A stretch of DNA of 26,607 nt, taken from the IMG/VR virus record IMGVR_UViG_3300037427_003989, positions 1-26,607 of that record; one strand, written 5' to 3'. Under the pieces are notes generated by a model. That model saw only the letters and a list, made by a program, of their open reading frames with translations. It was not told the DNA's origin and searched no databases. Each line of letters opens with the position of its first letter. The first letter of the stretch is position 1. Made by a program: the position numbers and the translations under genes. Origin of the DNA: a virus. Of this stretch, positions 20,858-26,607 are shown one piece after another.

Positions 20858-22179
20858 ATCAAGACCAAGAGAAAGAAATCATTGAGAGGTCTGGCATTAA
20901 GGATGGCATATTCGATCTAAAGAATGTGCAAAGCTTTTATCCTGGAACAAAAATAAAGAATGGGGTAGATACTGGGGAGCCCTGCATGGTTATAGGCGTA
21001 ACAAAAAAAGAAAATATAGAAAATTTAGAAGGCAAAGATTTAATTCCAGGTGTTCTGGGTGGCAGCGTCAAGACAGACATCGTAGAGGAAAGTGAAATTT
21101 CAAGATATGGAGGGTGCGCGGGGAGCGAGACTATCGGGACAAATTCCGTTCCATCTGGGCCGTGCGATGGGCATAATTATAAAAAATCTGGAGATCCCTT
21201 TATTAACGCACACGGAGGAATATCAATTGGCCCTAGCGACTCCCTTAGGTTATGGAGTGGAACGCTGGGCTTTATAGCTAGAGACAAGATAGACAAAAAA
21301 CTAGTTGGAGTTTCAAATAATCATGTTCTTGGAGATTATGTTGATACTTTCTATTCTCCTCTTGGTTGCTATTTAGACGGAGAAGATGTTCTAGAGGCAT
21401 TTAAGGTGGACAAAAACTTTAAGCCAATTATTGAAAACATAATTCAAACTCCCAGCATTCCTGATGCGACTGGGGGCTCAGTGGTCTTGGGAAAAGTAAA
21501 AAGATCTATTCCTACGAAATGGGGAAGCGGCTGGCTTCCAGATAATACCGTTGATGCTGGAATAGTAGAGTTGAACGAATCAATACAACCAATGGTTGAT
21601 TTAGCGGGACTCTCTGAGGACGCTCTTACTATAGGGGAGGCGAAAATAGGGGCAAGAGTGAGTAAGAGCGGGAGAACTACTGGAGTGACGGGAGTGTCCG
21701 ACGAGGTTTCCAATCCTACGACAATCGTGAGCACAAATTATACTGTTGCAATTGGCTCAGGCTGCGGTGACGGGTTGAAAACTAAGTTTTCGAATTGTAT
21801 AAAATTCAATTGGAACGCGGAAATGGGCAATAATTGGGAGTTTTTCTCGTACGCTGGAGATTCTGGCTCGGCAATAATGATGGATGATTCTGGGCAAAAA
21901 AAATTAATTGGGCTGCTTTTTGCGGGAACGCACTTCTCTAACTCCAACAATATGCCGAATCCGCCTTACGGAACTGGAGTTGCCTGCAAGATAGACAGCG
22001 TCTTCAATGCTCTCAATATAGAGCCTTGGAACGGAAGGGTTGTTTGTGCAAATGATTCTAATTTCATAAAGATTAATGGATCATGTTACAAGAGCTCTAG
22101 GGCCGAAAAGCCAATCCAGCAAGTGACCCATACGGAGCACGCTGGCCACGCCACCGAGGAGCAATGCCTAAATAATTAA
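20854..22179 (+). CDS. Trypsin-like (chymotrypsin-fold) serine protease in the neck-tail module
   Basis: The 441-residue protein carries a full trypsin-like triad: His157 in VGVSNNHVLG, Asp234 in VDAGIVEL, and Ser338 in YAGDSGSAIM. KSGRTTGVTG (271-280) and LIGLLFAG (351-358) are in the places expected for the bacterial trypsin-like family. Residues 1 to about 130 form an extra N-terminal domain that could be a prodomain or virion-targeting part. The last 40 residues include CYKSS and several His/Glu residues. There is no signal peptide, so it acts in the cell or in the virion. ATA codons are common, so it is probably made at low level. It overlaps the tail-completion gene by ATGA and precedes the tail tube. 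Confidence 0.88.
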   Translation: MNQDQEKEIIERSGIKDGIFDLKNVQSFYPGTKIKNGVDTGEPCMVIGVTKKENIENLEGKDLIPGVLGGSVKTDIVEESEISRYGGCAGSETIGTNSVPSGPCDGHNYKKSGDPFINAHGGISIGPSDSLRLWSGTLGFIARDKIDKKLVGVSNNHVLGDYVDTFYSPLGCYLDGEDVLEAFKVDKNFKPIIENIIQTPSIPDATGGSVVLGKVKRSIPTKWGSGWLPDNTVDAGIVELNESIQPMVDLAGLSEDALTIGEAKIGARVSKSGRTTGVTGVSDEVSNPTTIVSTNYTVAIGSGCGDGLKTKFSNCIKFNWNAEMGNNWEFFSYAGDSGSAIMMDDSGQKKLIGLLFAGTHFSNSNNMPNPPYGTGVACKIDSVFNALNIEPWNGRVVCANDSNFIKINGSCYKSSRAEKPIQQVTHTEHAGHATEEQCLNN

Positions 22180-22252
22180 AAAACATTTCACATTTTTTGA
22201 TTTGTGCTGTATTAACTATTAACCTTGACTATAAACCTAAATTTAAAATACC

Positions 22253-23584
22253 ATGGCTAGAAACAGAATTATATATCAATCACAGGCACTTTACGTTGGA
22301 GACCTCACCACTACTTCCACGGCGACAAACAACGACGAGCTTCACAGAGTGCAGGACATCAGTTTTAACGTTGACATTCCTCGCGTAGACATTACTGAGT
22401 TCGGTCAGTTGTCTTCTATTGGTCGAGAAATCACCGAGCCGCCTACAGTGTCTCTTGATTTCAGTTATTATTTACATAATGGCTTGAACGAAAGCAACCT
22501 TGGTTTTAAGATTAACGGAACCAAGTCTAACGCAAGACAAGCCGCTGCCGAGACGACGCTCGAATCAGCAATCAAAGATATTATCGATACGAGCCAAAAC
22601 AAGGATGAGTTTAATTACTATATTCTTACCAAGCCAGAAGGCCAGGACGCTCACGAAGATACTAATGCCAATGACGACGGGCTTGTCGCTATTGGCAACG
22701 GCTTTATCACCTCTTTAAGTATCGAAGGCGCAGTTGGAGATTATCCTACCGCTTCCGTTTCTGTAGAAGCGGCTAACATCACGTTTGGTGACGCGGTTTC
22801 TGGGGGTACTGGAACTCAAGTAAAGAATCCTGCTATTGTTCCTAGCACAGGCCTCAAGGTAAACGCTAACGCTATCGCCCTTCCGAAATCCACTAGCGGA
22901 CTTGGAACAGGTGCCGATTCCACCGAAGATCTTATTGGAATCACCGCTCTTCGCGCTGGCGACGTTTCGGTTCAATTCTTCTCGCCCGATGAGCTCACGG
23001 ACGTTCTACAAACTGCTGGAGAGCACAGTGCCGACAAGAAGCTCAAGATGGGTGGAGCAGCCCTTCCTTCGAATGAAACCGATGGCAGCGGAGAGTTGAC
23101 ATCCATGCACATTCAGAATTTCTCTGTTGAGCTTCCGTTGTCGAGAACACCCCTCAACAGGGTGGGAAGCTTCTTCCCGTTCTCTCGTGAAATCGACTTT
23201 CCGATTACTGGATCGTTTTCTATCAGCGCTAATGTAGCAGATTTCCAAGCTGGAGATCTTTACGACATTGTTTGTGGAGACGACAAGAAGTACGCCGTTA
23301 TCACCATGAAGAACAAGTGTTCTACCAATCTTGGCGATGGCGCAGTTGAATATCAAATTGTAATCAAAGGCGCAACTCTTGATAGTCAAAACTTTAGTCA
23401 CGGAATTGGAGATCAACAAAGCGTTGATTTGACGTTCTCGGTTCCTTTGGGAGCAAACCAATCGAGCGGAGACGGAATTTTCCTTCTTGGATCCACCAGC
23501 GGCGACGTTTCTAGTGTCGATACAGGAGCTGTTGCTGATCCTGTTCCAACCTCGACTGGTACTACCGCTAACCAAGAGTGGTAA
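22253..23584 (+). CDS. Major tail tube protein
   Basis: This 443-residue protein combines beta-rich composition, high-expression codon usage and position before the chaperone and tape measure genes, all expected of a tail tube. The opening part (LYVGDLTTTSTATN, then QDISFNVDIPRVDITEFGQLSSI) is followed by EPPTVSLDFSYYLHNG. A later part (IQNFSVELPLSRTPLNRVGS) is followed by FPITGSFSISANVADFQ. These look like two related halves, a duplicated tube domain, which would explain a length above that of single-domain tubes. Only one Ile codon near the N terminus is ATA. It is preceded by an A/T-rich leader without an SD and followed by a strong terminator. No sheath gene accompanies it. Confidence 0.78.
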   Translation: MARNRIIYQSQALYVGDLTTTSTATNNDELHRVQDISFNVDIPRVDITEFGQLSSIGREITEPPTVSLDFSYYLHNGLNESNLGFKINGTKSNARQAAAETTLESAIKDIIDTSQNKDEFNYYILTKPEGQDAHEDTNANDDGLVAIGNGFITSLSIEGAVGDYPTASVSVEAANITFGDAVSGGTGTQVKNPAIVPSTGLKVNANAIALPKSTSGLGTGADSTEDLIGITALRAGDVSVQFFSPDELTDVLQTAGEHSADKKLKMGGAALPSNETDGSGELTSMHIQNFSVELPLSRTPLNRVGSFFPFSREIDFPITGSFSISANVADFQAGDLYDIVCGDDKKYAVITMKNKCSTNLGDGAVEYQIVIKGATLDSQNFSHGIGDQQSVDLTFSVPLGANQSSGDGIFLLGSTSGDVSSVDTGAVADPVPTSTGTTANQEW

Positions 23585-23612
23585 TTTAAACCTTTCACCC
23601 CGAGCAAAACCC

Positions 23613-23649
23613 CGCAAGACCCTCCGATGTTTCACATCGGGGGGTTTTT
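23613..23649 (+). terminator. Rho-independent terminator after the tail tube gene
   Basis: CCTCCGATGT (23621-23630), loop TTC and ACATCGGGGGG followed by TTTTTG form a GC-rich hairpin with a T-run. It separates the highly expressed tail tube from the less expressed tail-assembly genes. Confidence 0.9.
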
Positions 23650-23659
23650 GTGTATATAC
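23650..23659 (+). promoter_or_regulatory. GTGTATATAC element after the tail tube terminator
   Basis: GTGTATATAC is identical to the ten bases at 25982-25991 before the tape measure gene. It begins directly after the terminator T-run, 34 bases before ATG 23684. Confidence 0.55.
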
Positions 23660-23663
23660 ATAT

Positions 23664-23679
23664 AAGGTACAAGGTAAAA
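23664..23679 (+). promoter_or_regulatory. Double-SD leader, copy 1
   Basis: AAGGTACAAGGTAAAA precedes ATG 23684 and contains AAGG twice. The same 16 bases recur at 23994-24009. It is a rare case of a clear SD among genes that mostly lack one. Confidence 0.6.
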
Positions 23680-23683
23680 AATT

Positions 23684-23992
23684 ATGTCTAAAGGTTTAAA
23701 TGCAAATGATTTATTGCGCTTTCAAGTGCGCAGAAACGTAACTGGTTTATACAAGTCTTTCTTGATATTAATAGAAGACTTAGAAAGAGACCAAGAGCTA
23801 CAATTCTCTAAACTCAAGGAGTCCATGCCCGAATACAAGGCTTTGTTGGATCAGGCCGAATTTCTAGATTCTGGCAAAAGCAATTACATTAGAAAAAAAA
23901 TTCTTGATGCTGGAAATGGGGCGATACGCGAGATTATTTCAGAATTAGAAAATTATGATGTAAATTTTTCGGAAAATGGATATAATCAGTAA
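23684..23992 (+). CDS. Small helical tail-assembly-region protein, 102 residues
   Basis: I do not recognise a family. The 102-residue protein is predicted to be nearly all helical: LLRFQVRRNVTGLYKSFLIL (about 9-28), EDLERDQELQFSKLKESM (30-47), then KSNYIRKKILDAGNGAIREI (64-83) and an acidic, Asn-rich end. Sitting between the tail tube and two larger genes just before the tape measure, it occupies the usual place of a tail-assembly chaperone. The SD is strong: two AAGGT repeats, the nearer about 8 bases before the ATG. A terminator and a GTGTATATAC element lie upstream. Confidence 0.6.
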   Translation: MSKGLNANDLLRFQVRRNVTGLYKSFLILIEDLERDQELQFSKLKESMPEYKALLDQAEFLDSGKSNYIRKKILDAGNGAIREIISELENYDVNFSENGYNQ

Positions 23993-23993
23993 C

Positions 23994-24009
23994 AAGGTAC
24001 AAGGTAAAA
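23994..24009 (+). promoter_or_regulatory. Double-SD leader, copy 2
   Basis: This is an exact repeat of AAGGTACAAGGTAAAA from 23664-23679, placed two bases after the stop of the 102-residue gene and four bases before ATG 24013. Confidence 0.6.
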
Positions 24010-24012
24010 GCT

Positions 24013-24984
24013 ATGAGTAAAAAAACAAAAGATACTGAAGTTGACGCTTCAACAAAAACTAATACAAATAAAGAGAAGGTAGAGAAGAAGATGCTTTATT
24101 GCTTCGATGCTACAGTGGCTTCCACTTCTGAAAAAGAGGTTGAGGTAGAGAAGGAGGTTGAGGTAGAAAAAGACGTAGAGGTTAAGCGGCGAAGAAAGAA
24201 CAAGGAAACTGGCAAAATGGAAAACGTTGCGGTAATTGAGAAGCGTAAGGTTAAAGAAAAGAAGCTAGTGAAAGAGACGAGAGAGGTGACGGAAGAAACG
24301 CCCTACAGAATTTTAATTAAAAAGCCCACTCGAACTCAGCTAGAGGACGGAGACATGTTTTACAGCTTGCAGCTTAACAACTTCATAAAGAAGGGTTTAA
24401 TGACTAAGGCTATGCTCTCCAAGCAGTACAGCGATCTGGGCGGAACGTTTTCAAAAGAGCAACAGGATTATTACGGGGAAATATACTCAAAGTATTATCA
24501 GAAGCTAACTCAGGTTCAAAGGTTTTCTGTAAAAACCGAAGATGAAATGTCTGATGAACAGAAGGCGAGATTGGAGTCTTCTATGGGAGAGCTCGCGATT
24601 TTAAGAAAACAAATTACAGAATACGAATCTTCTCAGAGCATGCTTTTTGAGCATACTGCAGACGTTAAGGCAAGAAACAAAACCATAATGTGGTACATCG
24701 TTAATCTTTGTCATTTTGTTGCGGGGGATAGCGACGAATTCGAGGTCGAGCCTTTTTTCGATGGAGCTAACTACGAACAAAAGTACGACTCGTATCGAGT
24801 TCTAGAGGAGGACGAAGATCCTTTGTATATTAAGGTTATAGATAAAATAAGTTCTATCATAACAATATGGTATATGAGCGGCGTCCAGAACGCAAAAGAC
24901 ATAGACGAATACCTGGAAGATATTGATGGCGATTTGGCTGCCGAAGAGAATATCGAAGGGGAGGCCCTGCTTGAGGAAGCTTGA
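24013..24984 (+). CDS. Probable tail-assembly chaperone-like protein, 323 residues
   Basis: The first 95 residues are an extremely charged Lys/Glu/Val segment. It includes an imperfect repeat EKEVEVEKEVEVEKDVEV (40-57), then RRRKNKETGK and more Lys/Glu pairs, likely disordered or solvent-exposed helix. From about residue 96 (PYRILIKKPTRTQLEDGDMFYSLQLNNFI, divided by turns) a folded domain begins, with KGLMTKAML (residues 127-135) and a long helical middle (QVQRFSVKTEDEM on). The C-terminal third holds IMWYIVNLCHFVAG and an acidic end. The segment from residue 96 (limb of strands plus KGL-type helix) resembles tail-assembly chaperones of long-tailed phages, and gene order agrees. No frameshift site linking it to the next gene is visible. 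Confidence 0.5.
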   Translation: MSKKTKDTEVDASTKTNTNKEKVEKKMLYCFDATVASTSEKEVEVEKEVEVEKDVEVKRRRKNKETGKMENVAVIEKRKVKEKKLVKETREVTEETPYRILIKKPTRTQLEDGDMFYSLQLNNFIKKGLMTKAMLSKQYSDLGGTFSKEQQDYYGEIYSKYYQKLTQVQRFSVKTEDEMSDEQKARLESSMGELAILRKQITEYESSQSMLFEHTADVKARNKTIMWYIVNLCHFVAGDSDEFEVEPFFDGANYEQKYDSYRVLEEDEDPLYIKVIDKISSIITIWYMSGVQNAKDIDEYLEDIDGDLAAEENIEGEALLEEA

Positions 24985-24991
24985 TTAAACT

Positions 24992-25975
24992 ATGTCTCAG
25001 TTTGCCAGGGATAAGGAGTTATCCGAGGCTTACTTGGATATACTAAACGGGTATACCAAATGCTTTTACGGCAATAAAAAAGTATACATTCGACATTTTG
25101 GGGTATTCGACCAAGCCTTGGTTGACGAAAATTACCAAGAAGTTTTTGACTATGCCAGGGGGCAGGGGCTCCCGACAGAAGAAGACAGGTTAAGGGTTTT
25201 GGACGAAGATGGTTTTTGGACTAAGGGGGACGAAAGAAAAATAGAGTTTAAAAAAGCAGAAATAAAAGAGCAAGAAATAAGGCTATCCAAGACAATAATT
25301 AAAAAACAGAAAGAAAAAATACTAAAAAACCTTTCTGGGTTAAGGGACGAGATTCGCGAAATAGAATTAAAGAGGGTAGAATTGCTTCATGACACTTGCG
25401 AAAGCTTTGCTAATGGAAAGTCTATGAACTATATGATTTGGCTAAGTTTTTATAAAGACAAAAAACTAAAAAAGAGAGCCTGGCTTAAGGAGGAGTTTGA
25501 TGAACTTTCAAAGGCAGAATTAAATGAATTGGTGGGGGCGTACAACGGCGCGATTGGATCTCTTTCTGACTCTAGGTTGAAAAAAATTTCAGTTATGTCT
25601 TCGTTTACTAACTATTTTTACCTTGCATCTGATAATGTTTCTGAATTTTTTGGAAAAAAAATATTAGATTTAACTTTTTACCAAACAATACTGGCTTCGT
25701 ACGGAAAGCTATTTAAAAATATACAAGAAAACAATTCAGACATCCCAGATTCTGTTATGGGAGACCCAGACGCAATGATTGATTTCGCAAAATCAAAATC
25801 CGAAAGTGGCAGCTCAAAGGCAATAGATACCGAGGGGGGTTATAGCAGGGTAGGGGCAACAAAGGAAGATATGATTGATGCGGGAGTAAGCTCTTCGTCC
25901 GCAAAAGATTTGCACGACATTGCTAAAGACAAGGGTGGAAACCTAGGTTGGGAAGATTTTGCGACGATGCGTTGA
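24992..25975 (+). CDS. Tail-assembly-region protein, 327 residues
   Basis: I do not recognise a family. Residues 1-75 look mixed (VYIRHFGVFDQALVDENYQEVFDYARGQG, divided by turns). Residues 78-130 form a long, highly charged coiled coil rich in Lys, Glu and Ile (KKAEIKEQEIRLSKTI, KKQKEKILKNL). A helical middle (MNYMIWLSFYKDKKLKKRAW) and a Ser/Gly/Asp-rich C-terminal linker follow. The gene lies seven bases after the previous stop and 32 bases before the tape measure. This fits a second tail-assembly chaperone or hub-related factor. There are no cysteine motifs or enzyme signatures apart from one Cys pair far apart. ATA codons are common, consistent with low copy number. Confidence 0.55.
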   Translation: MSQFARDKELSEAYLDILNGYTKCFYGNKKVYIRHFGVFDQALVDENYQEVFDYARGQGLPTEEDRLRVLDEDGFWTKGDERKIEFKKAEIKEQEIRLSKTIIKKQKEKILKNLSGLRDEIREIELKRVELLHDTCESFANGKSMNYMIWLSFYKDKKLKKRAWLKEEFDELSKAELNELVGAYNGAIGSLSDSRLKKISVMSSFTNYFYLASDNVSEFFGKKILDLTFYQTILASYGKLFKNIQENNSDIPDSVMGDPDAMIDFAKSKSESGSSKAIDTEGGYSRVGATKEDMIDAGVSSSSAKDLHDIAKDKGGNLGWEDFATMR

Positions 25976-25981
25976 TTTTGT

Positions 25982-25991
25982 GTGTATATAC
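25982..25991 (+). promoter_or_regulatory. GTGTATATAC element before the tape measure gene
   Basis: The ten bases GTGTATATAC are identical to 23650-23659 and start 26 bases before ATG 26008. They are followed by GAGGT and AAGG, a normal SD region (25996-26005). Confidence 0.5.
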
Positions 25992-26007
25992 CATTGAGGT
26001 ATAAGGC

Positions 26008-26607
26008 ATGGTACAAGAAAACTTACAAGTAAGAGTTGGGGCGACTGGGCTTGCTGCGAGCATAAAGCGGGAAGCACAGCGTGCGGAGGCGCAATTGGCT
26101 AGCAAGCCGATAAAAATGAACCTAGATACTAAGGGCTTTAGGCAGCCTTTAGGCCGAATAACTCACGATGTAAGCGAGTTCAATAAATCTATGGATGCTT
26201 CTGTAGCTCGGGTCTTGGCTTTTGGGGCAGCTATGGCAGTTATGAATTCTGTTAGTAATTCAATAAAGGCTATGGTACAGGGGGCGGTTAAGTTAGAAAA
26301 AGCCCTTAAAGATGTAAATGTAATATTAAATTTAAACAACAGTCAGCTGTCTCAATTTGGAGATAGTCTTTTTGATGTTGCAAGAAAAACTTCCCAGTCC
26401 TTTGATACCGTTTCTGAAGCTGCTATAGAATTTGCCAGACAGGGTCTTGGCGCAGAAGAGACCCTTAAGAGAATTAATGATGCAATGGTTTTATCTAGGC
26501 TTTCTGGCCTAAAGGCCGCAGAATCAGTATCTTCTTTAACTGCCGCGGTGAATAGTTATGCAAAAGTTGGGATTTCTACTACTCAAGTAATAAACAGGCT
26601 GGCTAAT
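26008..26607 (+). CDS. Tail tape measure protein, 5' part only
   Basis: The frame is open from ATG 26008 to the window edge (200 codons), so the gene continues beyond. After a polar, basic N terminus of about 50 residues comes a hydrophobic helix (VARVLAFGAAMAVMNSV, about 65-81). The TP901-type tape measure start follows: KALKDVNVILNLN, then FDVARKTSQSFDTVSEAAIEF and ARQGLGAEETLKRIND. A long helical segment, SRLSGLKAAESVSSLTAAV, comes after that. Proteins of this family set tail length and are ejected with the DNA. SD GAGGT is nine to eight bases upstream. Gene order (tube, assembly genes, tape measure) confirms the call. Confidence 0.88.
   Translation, partial: MVQENLQVRVGATGLAASIKREAQRAEAQLASKPIKMNLDTKGFRQPLGRITHDVSEFNKSMDASVARVLAFGAAMAVMNSVSNSIKAMVQGAVKLEKALKDVNVILNLNNSQLSQFGDSLFDVARKTSQSFDTVSEAAIEFARQGLGAEETLKRINDAMVLSRLSGLKAAESVSSLTAAVNSYAKVGISTTQVINRLAN

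Noticed and set aside
23006-23635. 209-residue minus-strand ORF opposite the tail tube
   Set aside because: It covers the tail tube and terminator on the other strand and has no promoter or SD; judged a shadow.
24950-25000. Programmed frameshift joining two tail-assembly genes
   Set aside because: No XXXYYYZ slippery heptamer or downstream structure is seen near the stop at 24984; the next gene has its own ATG at 24992.
1-26607. tRNA genes, CRISPR arrays, integrase or attachment sites
   Set aside because: I saw no cloverleaf-like segment in the short gaps, no regularly spaced repeats, and no recombinase motif; absence by eye is not proof.

Overview
The window is part of a double-stranded DNA tailed phage genome (Caudoviricetes) or a provirus-like contig. 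It carries a virion morphogenesis run in canonical order: large terminase, portal, prohead protease fused to scaffold, a probable decoration protein, HK97-fold major capsid protein, connector and neck genes, tail tube, tail-assembly genes and the start of a tape measure protein. I see no integrase, tRNA, rRNA, CRISPR array or insertion sequence. No contractile sheath gene lies between neck and tape measure, so a long non-contractile tail is the likelier reading (inference). The host cannot be fixed from sequence. The DNA is A/T-rich and many genes lack a Shine-Dalgarno (SD) site. A 57-residue histone-H1-like protein resembles small Hc1 proteins common in Bacteroidota, but the leftward genes have ordinary TTGACA-type promoters. 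PhoH, a sulfotransferase and nucleotide-sugar enzymes recall aquatic phages.

Layout. (1) 113-818, minus strand: three small unknown genes behind two sigma70-type promoters. (2) 819-2738: a gene-poor control region, two small plus-strand ORFs, a minus-strand PhoH ATPase, and a membrane-anchored small protein divergent from phoH. (3) 2771-9078, plus strand: nine genes, each overlapping the next. They encode a zinc-ribbon protein, a sigma-like factor with a cysteine-rich insert, a protein with duplicated N-terminal modules (possible small terminase), a sulfotransferase, a C2H2/ERCC4 nuclease, a PD-(D/E)XK nuclease, two methyltransferase-like proteins and a sugar-nucleotide epimerase. (4) 9085-12822: large terminase, then a GDP-mannose 3,5-epimerase-like enzyme and a GT-A-like glycosyltransferase. 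(5) 12876-18741: portal, histone-like protein, protease-scaffold, decoration protein and capsid, ended by a strong terminator. (6) 18849-23584: SAP-domain protein, connector/neck proteins, a trypsin-like serine protease and the tail tube, ended by a second terminator. (7) 23684-26607: three tail-assembly genes and the truncated tape measure gene.

How the parts fit. The glycan genes (sulfotransferase, two methyltransferase-like proteins, two epimerases, glycosyltransferase) are interleaved with DNA-packaging genes. They could make a modified, possibly sulfated or methylated, sugar decoration on the virion or host surface. A recurrent GTGTAWAWA element precedes about ten genes, once on each side of the divergent phoH promoter region. 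It is a candidate phage-specific promoter, possibly read by the encoded sigma-like factor. Codon usage (absence of ATA isoleucine codons) marks scaffold, decoration, capsid and tail-tube segments as a high-expression class. The switch happens inside the protease-scaffold ORF at a probable internal start, arguing for separate synthesis of the scaffold.
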